60,503 nt of DNA from JAVZJR01 sp037447235. Lineage in GTDB: Archaea; Micrarchaeota; Micrarchaeia; Anstonellales; Bilamarchaeaceae. Positions 34,023 through 42,488 of this stretch are shown here, in pieces; position 1 is the stretch's first letter; each line of letters opens with the position of its first letter. The stretch covers positions 1 to 60,503 of the forward strand of contig JBBIHC010000005.1 in the NCBI GenBank assembly GCA_037447235.1. The letters run 5' to 3'. Position numbers and translations under genes: made by a program. Below the pieces are notes generated by a model. It searched no databases, was not told the origin of the DNA, and worked only from the letters and a program-made list of their open reading frames with translations.

Positions 34023-36397
34023 CTAAAGCAGCGACACTGAAATCTTGTCTGCAGCCCTGAATTCAACTTCTTTTATCTTCGCTATCTTTTTTATCTCTTC
34101 AAGCAGGCCTGTTTTCACGAGCAAATCAATTTCTTCATCCTTTCCGCTTATTATCGCTTTTTCGATTTCTGCGTTCTGCGCCAGCCGTGCCGCGGCTTTT
34201 TGCTGCCTTACCTGTTTTATTATCTCCCTCACCGTTTCAACCGCCTCCACCCCTTCGGCTTCGCCAACCGGAATTTCCCCTGGCCACGCTGCTTTGTGCA
34301 CGCTCCCTTCGCCTTTGAGCACCTCGTGATAGACCTCTTCGGTTATGTGCGGCGCAATCGGGGCGAGCAAAAGGATGACGGCCTCAAGCACAGCGTGCAG
34401 GGCATATCCCGCGCCGTTTTTTTCATCGCAGTCCGGCCCGTATATCCTGTGCTTCACATACTCCAGATAGTCGTCGCAGAAATCGTGCCAGAAAAAATCG
34501 TGCAGCGCGTATATCGCTTTTTGGTAGTCGTAGTTCTCAAATGCTTCCGAGCAGGAGTTTATGAGCGCGTTGCACCTTTTCAATATCCACCTGTCTATGT
34601 GCGTCGCATTCTTGGAGTGTCTTTCAAGCTTTTTGTAGCCGCTTAGGCTGGTTTCTATGAATCTGGCGGCATTCCAAAGCTTGGTCAGGAAGGATTTTGA
34701 AAATTTCAAATCTTCGTAACTGAATGGCCTGTCCTTTGCCATCGCGCCGCTCATCGCTGCCCATTGCCTTATTGCATCAGCCGGATAAGTTTTGAGAAGC
34801 TCGCCGGGCGATATGACATTGCCGAGGCTCTTGCTCATCTTTTTGCCATCGGGTGCAAGCACATTTCCGTTGAGCAGTATCTCCTTCCAAGGCGGGATGC
34901 CAGTGACCGCAACGCCGCTCCTTAAAATCGTTTACAACGCCCAGGTGCGGACTATCTCAACCCCCTGCGGCCTTAACGACGACGTATAGAGCCGTTCATC
35001 CTCTTTTCGTCAGGCCAGCCTGAGATTATCAGGGGGGTTATGCTTGAATCCACCCAGCAGTCGCAGGTGCTTGTTTCCGGCTTCATCTGCCCCTTGCACG
35101 ACGGGCATTTCCTTGGCCCTGCCTTTTCAGGGTAAAACGGCAATTCCTGCTCATCGGCTGCTGCGGTGGCGTGGCAGTTTTCGCAGTAATAGAAAGGCAG
35201 CGGCGTGCCGAATATTCGTTGCCTTGATATTACCCAGTCCCATTCAGCGCCTTCCACCCAGTCTATGAGATAGCTTATGCCGAATGCGGGTATCCACCTT
35301 ATCTGATGCGCCATATCCTTTATCCTTTTGGCAGTGGTCCTTATGTCTGCAAACCACTGATAAGATGCAAGCAGTTCTACCGGAGTTCCGCACCTGTCGT
35401 GCACTTTTACCGTTTGCCGGAGCTGCTCTTTCCTGACAATTTTTCCTTCAGCCTCAAACTTTTCAACAATTTTCTTCTTTGCCTCGTCCACCTTTAAGCC
35501 ATCCAGTTCTCCGGCGTTTATCATCCTGCCGTGGCTGTCCATTGCTTCTATAAGCGGAAGCTTGTACCTGTGCATCCAGACAACATCCATCTTGTCGCCA
35601 AATGTGCACAGCATAACGAGGCCGGTTCCGAATTCCCTGTCAACATCCTTGTCCGGTATCGCAATGACCTCTTTTCCAAGCGGCGTGGTTATGCTCCTGC
35701 CGTCAAGATGCGCGTATCTGTTGTCTTCCGGGTTAAACATGACCGCGACGCAGGCGTGCAGCAGCTCCGGCCTGGTTGTTGCTATTATAAGATCCTCCCC
35801 CTCCGGGCCGGTGAATTTTATGTGATAAAGCATCCCGCTTTTCTCAACATCGTCAAGTTCAGCCTTTGCTATCGCGGAGCCGCATTTGGTGCACCAGAAA
35901 ACAGGGTATCTGGAGCGGTAAACCAGTTTGTCATTGTACATTTTTATCAGGGACAGCTGGACTTTCTTGTGATAGTCCGGGTCCATTGTCCTGTATTCAT
36001 ATCTCCAGTCAGCGCTGAAGCCAAGCTCGTTCATCTGCTGTTTCATCCTTGCTATGAATTCCCTTGTCCACTCTTCGCATTTCTGCCTGAATGCCGGCGG
36101 CTGAAGCCTGCCGTATTTTTTCTCCACTTTGACTTCGGTCGGGAATCCCTGGGTGTCCCAGCCCTGCGGGTAGTAGACATTGAATCCGCGCATCCTCCTA
36201 TATCTCGCGGCAAAGTCAAAATAGCTGTATGATAAAACATGGCCCATATGGAGCTCGCCGCTTGTAAAAGGCGGCGGCGTGTCTATGCTGAAGACGGGCT
36301 TCACGCTGTCGTTTTCGTCAAAGTTGCAAGTCCCTTCCTTTGCCCAGATTTCCTGCCATTTCCGCTCTATTTCCTTGTCATAATTTTTTTGCAGCAT
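34023..36397 (-). pseudogene. valS: valyl-tRNA synthetase, frameshift plus in-frame stop
   Basis: The N-terminal part (36397 to about 34985) shows the class I HIGH-type motif GELHMGHVLSY near residue 50, zinc-type CxxC pairs and the editing-domain TTRPELL. The C-terminal part has KMSKS in DGKKMSKSLGN and an anticodon-binding region. Between them the frame shifts by one near 34980-34985: the old frame ends GSIRRR-stop while the correct continuation reads LYTSSLRPQGVEIVRTWAL. That continuation then meets TAA at 34934-34932 before TILRSGVAVTG. Valine charging is essential, so this is either assembly error or a decayed second copy. About 790 residues if repaired. Confidence 0.85.
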
Positions 36398-36454
36398 AAG
36401 AATCCAAATGAAATTATTTATAAGAATTTAAAAATCGTGCACTCAAATGAAATT

Positions 36455-37111
36455 ATGGCAGGTTGCAGGAGGGTTTTTTCGCTATACCGGAAACTGCTCG
36501 GAGCTTATGGCCGGCAGGGATGGTGGCCAGTCATACGTAGAGGGGAGACGCGCTATCATCCCGGGGATTACTCGGTGCCCGCAAACGAAGATGAGCGGTT
36601 TCAGATAGCAATAGGCGCAATTCTTGCCCAGAACACGAGCTGGAAGAACGCGGAAAAAGCGCTTCTTTCGCTTTATTGCGCCGGCGCACTCTGCCCGGAT
36701 GCGCTTGCAAAAACGCCGGAAGGGGATGTGGCAAAACTGATAAGGAGTTCCGGCTACTACAACCAGAAAGCAGGAAGGATAAAAGACTTCCTTCCGGTTT
36801 ATTCTTTGCTGCCCGAATGCCGGAGCGCTGAAGAAATGCGGGAAATTCTTCTTGGCGTGAAAGGCATCGGGCCGGAAACCGCGGATTCCATTTTGCTGTA
36901 CGCTTTCAAGAAGCCATTCTTCGTTGTTGATGCGTATACAAGGAGATTCTGCAGCCGAAATCGCCTCTGCGACAGTTGCGGCAATTGGGATTATGAAAAA
37001 TACCGTCGTTTCTTTGAAAAAAACCTTCCGAGGGACCGCAGGATTTACAACGAGTATCACGCACTCATAGTTGCGTGGGGGAAAAGCAGCGCGAAGCGGC
37101 AACGCAGATAA
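36455..37111 (+). CDS. HhH-GPD DNA glycosylase (EndoIII/MagIII-like)
   Basis: I start at ATG 36455 (MAGCRRVFSLYRKLL), giving 218 residues. The helix-hairpin-helix LGVKGIGPETADSILLYA is followed by FFVVDAYTRRF with the conserved catalytic aspartate. At the lysine position used by bifunctional EndoIII there is glutamate (GPETAD), so a monofunctional glycosylase such as the MagIII type is more likely. The C-terminus lacks the usual CxxCxxxxxC Fe-S loop, although three cysteines occur as CSRNRLCDSC. It excises damaged bases; the lesion is unknown. Confidence 0.85.
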   Translation: MAGCRRVFSLYRKLLGAYGRQGWWPVIRRGETRYHPGDYSVPANEDERFQIAIGAILAQNTSWKNAEKALLSLYCAGALCPDALAKTPEGDVAKLIRSSGYYNQKAGRIKDFLPVYSLLPECRSAEEMREILLGVKGIGPETADSILLYAFKKPFFVVDAYTRRFCSRNRLCDSCGNWDYEKYRRFFEKNLPRDRRIYNEYHALIVAWGKSSAKRQRR

Positions 37112-37149
37112 TCTTTTTATTCTTGGCTTCGTATTTTCCATTCGATACT

Positions 37150-37542
37150 ATGCTTGTTGCTTACATAGACGGCGCGTGCTTTGGCAATCCGGGCCCCATG
37201 GGAATCGGCATCGTGCTGTACAAGGCCGGCAAAAAAATAAAGGAGATAAGCGAGCATTTCGGCAGGGGGACGAACAACATAGCAGAGTACTCCGCTTTCA
37301 TCCGTGCGCTTGAAGAGGCAAAAAAACTTGGGGAGAAGGGCGTGCTCGTCCGCACAGACAGCCAGCTGCTTGCAAACCAGATTAACGGCGTTTACAAGGT
37401 GAGGGACAAGAAGCTGAAGGAGCTTAAGGCAAGGGCAGACCTTATTATGGCCGGCTTAAATGTCAAGGTGGAGCACATCCCGAGGGAGAGGAATGCAGAG
37501 GCGGACGCTCTTTCAAAAAAAGGCGCGGAAAAATCAGCCTGA
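37150..37542 (+). CDS. rnhA: ribonuclease HI
   Basis: The 130-residue protein (ATG 37150) has the RNase H1 active-site layout: first aspartate in YIDGACFGNPGPMGIGIV, glutamate in NIAEYSAFIRALEEAK, aspartate in VRTDSQLLANQI, and the final carboxylate in ERNAEADALSKKG. It cleaves RNA in RNA-DNA hybrids, removing primers or R-loops. It lies 38 nt downstream of the glycosylase gene and 3 nt upstream of a methyltransferase gene, so a repair-type operon is likely. Confidence 0.95.
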   Translation: MLVAYIDGACFGNPGPMGIGIVLYKAGKKIKEISEHFGRGTNNIAEYSAFIRALEEAKKLGEKGVLVRTDSQLLANQINGVYKVRDKKLKELKARADLIMAGLNVKVEHIPRERNAEADALSKKGAEKSA

Positions 37543-37545
37543 TGG

Positions 37546-38721
37546 ATGGTTAAGATGAAAATATCTGAAATCCTTTCGCTTGGGCGTTATATGACATTCC
37601 AGGCGAGCAAGGAAAAGCCAATTCACCGCTGGTTTTATTATAAGGAAGGATACGCTCCGGAAATAGCCGAGTATGCCCTCGGGCAGGAGGGCATCCGTTC
37701 CGAGAGCGGGGGCGGGCGGCTTCTTGATCCTTTTTGCGGCGTTGGCACTTCGCTTCTGGCGGCAAAGGGCCTTGGCATCAGCAGCTTTGGCGTTGATGCG
37801 TCGGAACTTGCGGTTTTTGTTTCCCGGGCAAAATGCGCAAACTATTGCAAAGAAGACATAAGCGAAATAAATGATTTTCTGGCTTTGCTGCCGCGCCTGG
37901 CGCGCAGGGAAAGCAGCTTGAGATGGGAATTTGAGTTGTTTAGCCCGCGGGCGGCATTTCCAAAGAGAAACATCTCCGAGATATCAGCCATAAGGGAAGC
38001 GATAAGCGGATTCCGGTGCGGGCAAAAGGCAAGGAATCTCCTTACCCTGGCGCTTCTTTCAATCCTGCCGCAGGCAAGCGTCATCGTTAAGGACGGAGGC
38101 GTGCTCAGGATTGATCGCAGGAAAAGGGCGATGCCTGCGAAGGAGGCGTTCAGGAGAAAAGTGAAGCAGATGATTGTTGATATCGAAAAAACGCCGCAGG
38201 AGGGCCTTGAGGCGGCGGTTTCCCTTGGCGATGCTCGCAGCCTTGAGTTTGATTCCGGGGCATTTGACATCATAGTCACCTCCCCGCCTTACCTGAACAA
38301 TGTGGATTATTCAAAGATATACGGGCTTGAGCTCACGCTCCTCACCCTTGACCGGGACACAACAAGAAAAGTGCGTGCCAGGCTTTTGCATTCGTTCATA
38401 AAAGAGGGCCATAAAGCGGATTATTCCCCGCCGGAGTGCGAGGGCATCGCCCATAGGATTCCAATCGTCGGCGGCTATTTCGTCGATATGGAAAAGGCGG
38501 TAATGGAAATGAAAAGAGTGCTGAAGCCCGGCGCAGCCGCTTACATAGTGGTATCAAATGCCGTAATATTCGAGGAGCACGTGCCTGTTGACAACATTCT
38601 AGCAGGGATAGGTGAGCGGCTTGGGATGGATGCCGAAATAATCATTGGCGCCTATCGCATAGCGGATGTCAAGCCGGCTCGCGTGCAGACAAGGGAGAGC
38701 ATAGTGGTGCTGAGAAAATAG
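37546..38721 (+). CDS. aminomethyltransferase-type nucleic acid methylase
   Basis: The 391-residue protein has motif I LLDPFCGVGTSLLAAKG near 58-74 and motif IV DIIVTSPPYLNNVDY near 242-256, the order of alpha/gamma-type amino-methyltransferases that modify exocyclic amines of DNA or RNA. VDASELAVFVSRAK marks the acidic strand 2. The S-P-P-Y form and lack of a restriction partner leave DNA, tRNA or rRNA as possible substrates. A second in-frame ATG (37555) might be the start. It follows rnhA directly. Confidence 0.8.
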   Translation: MVKMKISEILSLGRYMTFQASKEKPIHRWFYYKEGYAPEIAEYALGQEGIRSESGGGRLLDPFCGVGTSLLAAKGLGISSFGVDASELAVFVSRAKCANYCKEDISEINDFLALLPRLARRESSLRWEFELFSPRAAFPKRNISEISAIREAISGFRCGQKARNLLTLALLSILPQASVIVKDGGVLRIDRRKRAMPAKEAFRRKVKQMIVDIEKTPQEGLEAAVSLGDARSLEFDSGAFDIIVTSPPYLNNVDYSKIYGLELTLLTLDRDTTRKVRARLLHSFIKEGHKADYSPPECEGIAHRIPIVGGYFVDMEKAVMEMKRVLKPGAAAYIVVSNAVIFEEHVPVDNILAGIGERLGMDAEIIIGAYRIADVKPARVQTRESIVVLRK

Positions 38722-38789
38722 GCTTTTGCTGCTGGCGTTTAGGTTGCTTATTAAACATTTCTTTTTTAAATCCAAAGCAGGTTGTTTTG

Positions 38790-39971
38790 ATGCTTATAGG
38801 AATAGTGGGAAAGCCGTCAACCGGCAAAAGCAGTTTTTTCATGGCAGCGACCAGCGTGGCGGTAGAGCGCTCTCCGCGCCCCTTCACCACGATAAAGCCA
38901 AACCGGGCGGTCGGTTATGTTGAGGTGGAGTGCGTTGACAGGGAATTTGGCGTAAAATGCAATCCGCGCGCAGGCTACTGCGTTGATGGAAGGAGGTTTG
39001 TGCCTGTTGAATTGCTTGATGTTGCCGGGCTTGTGCCCGGCGCACACGAAGGCAGGGGTTTGGGAAATAAGTTCTTGGATGACTTGCGGCAGGCAGACGT
39101 GTTAATACACATTGTTGACGCAAGCGGCGGCACGAACGAGAATGGCGAAAAGGTCCCTGCGGGAAGCTATGACCCTGCGAACGACATCACGTTTTTGGAA
39201 AATGAGATCACTTACTGGATAAAGGGGATCATGGACAACAACTGGCTGCGTCTGGTGAAGGACAGCAGGAAGGGGGGCAACGAAAGCGTTCTTTTTGACC
39301 AGTTCACCGGGCTTGGGATAGGGAAGCATTCAATAACGAAGACGCTAACCGAGCTGGGACTGAAGGAAAAACCGCTTGAGCAATGGAGCGAAGACGAGAA
39401 ATTCGCGTTTGCTAAAAAGATGAGGGCGACCGGAAAACCGATTCTGATAGCGGCAAACAAGTGCGACATTCCGGGCGCATACCAGAACTACCTGCGGCTC
39501 GTCAGGCAGTTTCCTGATTATGCCATAGTTCCCTGCTCTGCGGAGGCGGAAATAGCTTTGAAGAGCGCTGCCAAGAACGGCTTCATAAAATACATTCCGG
39601 GCGATCCTGATTTTGAGATTGTTGGCAAACTGGACGAGCAGCAGATGAAGGCGATGGAGTTCCTGCGCGGATATATGAAGACGGCTGGAGGCACAGGGGT
39701 GCAGAAAGCCCTGAACAGCGCAGTCTTTGATTTCTTGCGGTACATCGCAGTCTTCCCAGGCGGGGTAAACAAGCTTGCTGACAGCAAGGGGAATATTCTT
39801 CCCGATTGCTTCCTTATGAAGCCCGGCAGCACCGCGCTTGATTTTGCGGCAACGATCCATACTGATCTCGCCAAGGGCTTTGTTAAGGCGATAGATGTCA
39901 GAACAAAAAAGGCGCTTGGCGCGGACCATCCGCTGAAGCACAGGGACGTAATAGAAATCATGAGCCGGTAG
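38790..39971 (+). CDS. YchF/Obg-related GTPase with TGS domain
   Basis: The 393-residue GTPase has G1 GIVGKPSTGKSSF, G3 DVAGLVPGAHEGRGLGNKF, and G4 NKCD (AANKCDIPG). The GAHEGRGLGNKFLDDLRQAD stretch is diagnostic for the YchF/OLA1 branch. A helical insertion and a C-terminal TGS domain (about 315-390, GSTALDFAATIHTDLAKGF) follow; ends VIEIMSR. Such proteins associate with ribosomes and may bind ATP as well as GTP. ATG at 38790; an in-frame TTG precedes it. Confidence 0.9.
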   Translation: MLIGIVGKPSTGKSSFFMAATSVAVERSPRPFTTIKPNRAVGYVEVECVDREFGVKCNPRAGYCVDGRRFVPVELLDVAGLVPGAHEGRGLGNKFLDDLRQADVLIHIVDASGGTNENGEKVPAGSYDPANDITFLENEITYWIKGIMDNNWLRLVKDSRKGGNESVLFDQFTGLGIGKHSITKTLTELGLKEKPLEQWSEDEKFAFAKKMRATGKPILIAANKCDIPGAYQNYLRLVRQFPDYAIVPCSAEAEIALKSAAKNGFIKYIPGDPDFEIVGKLDEQQMKAMEFLRGYMKTAGGTGVQKALNSAVFDFLRYIAVFPGGVNKLADSKGNILPDCFLMKPGSTALDFAATIHTDLAKGFVKAIDVRTKKALGADHPLKHRDVIEIMSR

Positions 39972-40266
39972 ATTTTTCCCCGAGCTTGTTGAGCGTTCCG
40001 CTTGTTCTTATTGCTATTATGCGCGGCTTTTCTATCAGCGCCAGGAATCCAGGCATCTTGTCTGCATAATCCCTGCTGCAGGTGATAACCCAAAGATTCC
40101 TTTCCGGCTCGTATTCACTGATCCTGATTTTGGCATAAGAACATCCATATTCCCCGAAAAACCTGAGCGCTTCGCCGTAGATTGCCGATGCCAATTCGCC
40201 TTTGCCCATCTTTTGCCTGACTTCTATCAGGATATGGCGCTTTCTCGGGACGCGTGCTTTCGTCAA
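39958..40266 (-). CDS. rnp2: RNase P protein subunit Pop5
   Basis: The 102-residue protein matches archaeal Pop5/Rnp2: basic start (RVPRKRHILIEV), the middle block GCSYAKIRISEYEPERNLWV, then ITCSRDYADKMPGFLALIEK, IIAIRTSGTLNKLGEKS, where SGTxxKL is the conserved end. It pairs with Rpp30 in the catalytic protein subcomplex of RNase P, which trims tRNA 5' leaders. It meets the GTPase gene tail-to-tail with a 14-nt overlap. Rpp29 (56734-57021) is a second RNase P subunit in this window. Confidence 0.82.
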   Translation of the reverse strand: MTKARVPRKRHILIEVRQKMGKGELASAIYGEALRFFGEYGCSYAKIRISEYEPERNLWVITCSRDYADKMPGFLALIEKPRIIAIRTSGTLNKLGEKSTGS

Positions 40267-40326
40267 TTGCTCACCGGTTTATATTTGTGAAGGCATATTT
40301 TTAAACAATCCCGCCCATAGCCAGTT

Positions 40327-40755
40327 ATGGAAAGGGTTTTGATTTTGTGCGGGAGCAAGAGCGATGATGAAATAGCGAAAAAGGCAATCGGAGTGCTCGA
40401 GGAGTTCGGGGTGGATTACAAGTATGAGGTCGCGTCCGCGCACCGCGATCCTGCAAAAGTGGAGCAGCTGGTGAAAGATACCAAGGCAGAGGTTATCATA
40501 GCCATAGCCGGGCTTAGCGCAGCGCTTCCGGGCGTTGCCGCAAGCAAGACCGTTAAGCCGGTAATCGGGGTGCCGGTCGAATCAAAACTCGGCGGGCTGG
40601 ACGCGCTTTTGAGCATCGTTCAAATGCCTCCCGGGGTGCCGGTTGCCGCTGTCGGCATAGACAACGGCAGGAACGCCGCGCTTCTTGCGGTGGAGATATT
40701 GGCGCTGAAAGACGCTGCGCTTGCAAAAAAGCTCCTTGAAGCGAGAAAAAAGTGA
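40327..40755 (+). CDS. purE: 5-(carboxyamino)imidazole ribonucleotide mutase
   Basis: PurE rearranges N5-CAIR to CAIR in purine synthesis. The 142-residue length is normal. Active-site loops are LCGSKSDDEIAKKA near 7-20, VASAHRDPAKVEQL near 39-52, IAGLSAALPGVAAS and VPVESKLGGLDALLSIVQMP. The SxxDxE start and AHRxP motif are intact. It is followed closely by the tRNA-Leu gene on the other strand. Confidence 0.93.
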   Translation: MERVLILCGSKSDDEIAKKAIGVLEEFGVDYKYEVASAHRDPAKVEQLVKDTKAEVIIAIAGLSAALPGVAASKTVKPVIGVPVESKLGGLDALLSIVQMPPGVPVAAVGIDNGRNAALLAVEILALKDAALAKKLLEARKK

Positions 40756-40765
40756 ATGCCAAGGA

Positions 40766-40851
40766 TGCAGGGGGCCGGATTTGAACCGGCGAACTCACTA
40801 AGAGACAGGATCTTAAGTCCTGCGCATTTGACCAGGCTTTGCTACCCCTGC
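40766..40851 (-). tRNA. tRNA-Leu (TAA)
   Basis: Read on the minus strand, acceptor GCAGGGG pairs with CCCCTGC, discriminator A. The anticodon stem-loop is CAGGA-CTTAAGA-TCCTG with anticodon TAA, the long class II variable arm TCTCTTAGTGAG follows, then T-arm GCCGG-TTCAAAT-CCGGC. No intron is present. Total 86 nt. The first 13 nt of the gene and its leader are repeated upstream (40921-40971). Confidence 0.95.
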
Positions 40852-40971
40852 GAAAACAGTTATTGCATCTGAATAACCTCAGGACAGTAGCAAGCTGAGA
40901 TCGGATCGCCGATCTCTCAATTGCTACCCCTGCGAAAACAGTTATTGCATCTGAATAACCTCAGGACAGTA
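40839..40971 (-). repeat. duplicated tRNA-Leu leader and 5' end with hairpin spacer
   Basis: A 51-bp perfect direct repeat occupies 40839-40889 and 40921-40971. In the tRNA direction each copy is 38 bp of leader plus the first 13 nt of tRNA-Leu, into the D-arm. The 31-bp spacer (40890-40920) contains a perfect inverted repeat, GAGATCGG at 40897-40904 and CCGATCTC at 40909-40916 with a 4-nt loop, and so holds three GATC sites. The leader itself can form GTTATT/AATAAC. Layout matches that of tRNA-Asn at 5498-5591. Confidence 0.9.
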
Positions 40972-41044
40972 TGAATAACTCAATCAGGCTTCTTAATGTT
41001 TTTCCTGTTTTTTAATGTTTTCTATGGTGCCTGCCGCAGCAGCA

Positions 41045-42172
41045 TCAGCCGCGTTTGCCGCTCCTGGCGGCAATGCTGTCTATTATTCCGTTTATGTATG
41101 CTTCCGCTTCCCCTTCATCTTCAATAAGCTTCTCAAAAAATTCGGATGTTTTTATCAGGCGGAGTTTTCCCTCCAATATCCTCTCAAGCTGGAGCCTGCC
41201 GAACTCTCTTGCGGATATGCCTGTTTCTTTGAGTTTTTTTATCTCGCTTATCTTTTCCATTGCAGCAGCTACGTTAAGCTCGTTTGACAGGAACACCATC
41301 GGGTCGGCGTTCCTTATCCTTATGTCAGAAGCCTTCAGTCCTTCCCTTAGCGTCCCGGCAATTTTTACCGCTATTATCGCGTCCGGATTTGCCGAGCGCA
41401 GCTCCTTTATTTTTTGTTCGGTTTTCTCTACAATCTCGGCTTCGCCAGCCTTGTCAAAAACCAGTTCCTCATAAAAAAACTTTCTTGTTGGGACTTCGAA
41501 AAATTCCGCCTTCCTTGTTTTCGTGTCGTATATCACATACCCCTTCGGCTCCATCTCCTCTTTTTTCAGCTGCGTTATGACAGTGCTGCCAGGCACTATA
41601 AGTTTTCCATTCAGCTTTTCGTATCTCTTGTGTATGTGGCCGTTTATTATAAGGTCAAATGGCAGGCTTTCAAGAAAGCCGAGCGCCAGTCCAGTTTGAT
41701 TCACTATCTCGGTTATGTTCTGATGGATCACAAGGATGTTGAAAGCGCCGTCAACAGGCCTGTTTTTTTCCATCGCTTCCTTAAGCGCCTGCTCCGCCTG
41801 CTCTTCAGGCACGCTCCCGACGCACAAAATCGCAATCTTCTCGCCGTTTCTCTCAAAAATCTTTTGCCGGCCGTCAAGGTACTCCACGGCATCAGCGCTC
41901 GCAAGTATGTTGAGCGGGTTGTCAAACCCCCTGCTCCTCCTTTCGTGGTTCCCGTGTATCGCCACTATCGGAATTTTCCTGTTTTTGAATATCTCCACCG
42001 CCGCCCTTATCGTCTCAAGTTTCGGTATCCGCGAGTCAAAGATGTCGCCGGGTATTATCGCGATGTCCACCTTTTCTTCCATTTCAGCCAGCATCCGCCC
42101 TGCCTGTTCGTAGGAATCCCCCTCGAAGCGGGCGTAGCCCAGATGCAGGTCTGATATTATCCCTATCCTCAT
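41045..42172 (-). CDS. mre11: Mre11/SbcD-type DNA repair exonuclease
   Basis: The 375-residue protein (ATG 42172) contains the metallophosphoesterase motifs IGIISDLHLGYARFEG, IIPGDIFDSR, AIHGNHERRSRG, VIHQN and INGHIHKRYEK, in the order of Mre11. This nuclease processes DNA double-strand ends with Rad50. No rad50 gene follows; downstream lie only the tRNA-Leu repeats. The C-terminal 120 residues are helical and charged, as in capping/DNA-binding regions. A short AT-rich divergent promoter lies directly upstream. Confidence 0.88.
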   Translation of the reverse strand: MRIGIISDLHLGYARFEGDSYEQAGRMLAEMEEKVDIAIIPGDIFDSRIPKLETIRAAVEIFKNRKIPIVAIHGNHERRSRGFDNPLNILASADAVEYLDGRQKIFERNGEKIAILCVGSVPEEQAEQALKEAMEKNRPVDGAFNILVIHQNITEIVNQTGLALGFLESLPFDLIINGHIHKRYEKLNGKLIVPGSTVITQLKKEEMEPKGYVIYDTKTRKAEFFEVPTRKFFYEELVFDKAGEAEIVEKTEQKIKELRSANPDAIIAVKIAGTLREGLKASDIRIRNADPMVFLSNELNVAAAMEKISEIKKLKETGISAREFGRLQLERILEGKLRLIKTSEFFEKLIEDEGEAEAYINGIIDSIAARSGKRG

Positions 42173-42224
42173 CGATAAAAATCCGAAAAACATATTTAAA
42201 AACAGTTTGGTTGGTTTAATTGTT
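42173..42224. promoter_or_regulatory. divergent promoter of mre11 and the tRNA-Ile transcript
   Basis: Between the mre11 start and the next small gene, 52 nt contain CATATTTAAAAAC (42191-42203). This AT-rich element lies about 20-30 nt from both start codons and can act as TATA box in either direction for leaderless messages. Confidence 0.45.
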
Positions 42225-42305
42225 ATGCCTGGCGAGATTATTCTGTACTCTATGCTGATAGCAGCCATATTGGTGGTTGCTTATCTTCTGACCAGGAACA
42301 TGTAG
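42225..42305 (+). CDS. 26-residue single-span membrane peptide
   Basis: ATG 42225 to TAG 42305 encodes MPGEIILYSMLIAAILVVAY then LLTRNM: one hydrophobic helix with a short charged end. A TATA-like element lies about 25 nt upstream and the stop is 5 nt before tRNA-Ile, so peptide and tRNA may share a transcript. There is no other recognisable promoter for the tRNA. The coding status is uncertain because of the short length. Confidence 0.4.
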   Translation: MPGEIILYSMLIAAILVVAYLLTRNM

Positions 42306-42310
42306 GCGTT

Positions 42311-42416
42311 GGGCCCGTAGCTCAGCCCGGCTAGAGCGTTCGTGCTTAATGCGGCGAAACTGATAATCGGGCTATCTGAAATCGAAAGGTCTGGAGTTCA
42401 AATCTCCACGGGCCCA
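42311..42416 (+). tRNA. tRNA-Ile (GAT) with two putative small introns
   Basis: Acceptor GGGCCCG (42311-42317) pairs perfectly with CGGGCCC (42409-42415), discriminator A. D-stem GCTC/GAGC and T-arm TGGAG-TTCAAAT-CTCCA are intact, and the body matches archaeal tRNA-Ile. The loop CTGATAA (42360-42366, anticodon GAT) is present, but its stem is split: TTCG (42339-42342), 16 extra nt, then A-loop-T, 15 extra nt, then CGAA (42383-42386). Removing 42343-42358 and 42368-42382 restores TTCGA/TCGAA. I could not trace a convincing bulge-helix-bulge at either site. Confidence 0.75.
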
Positions 42417-42488
42417 TTTTTCTACTTTGCTTCTAGTTTCGTTCCTGGGTGAAGCTAGGATATATAAACTACAATAAGGTGTTTAAGA

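Noticed and set aside
42311..42416. tRNA-Leu, tRNA-Ser or tRNA-Phe reading of this tRNA from other triplets in the insert
   Set aside because: TAA, GCT and GAA triplets lack U33 and stem pairing or need a long variable arm; only CTGATAA with restored TTCGA/TCGAA fits, and the body matches tRNA-Ile.
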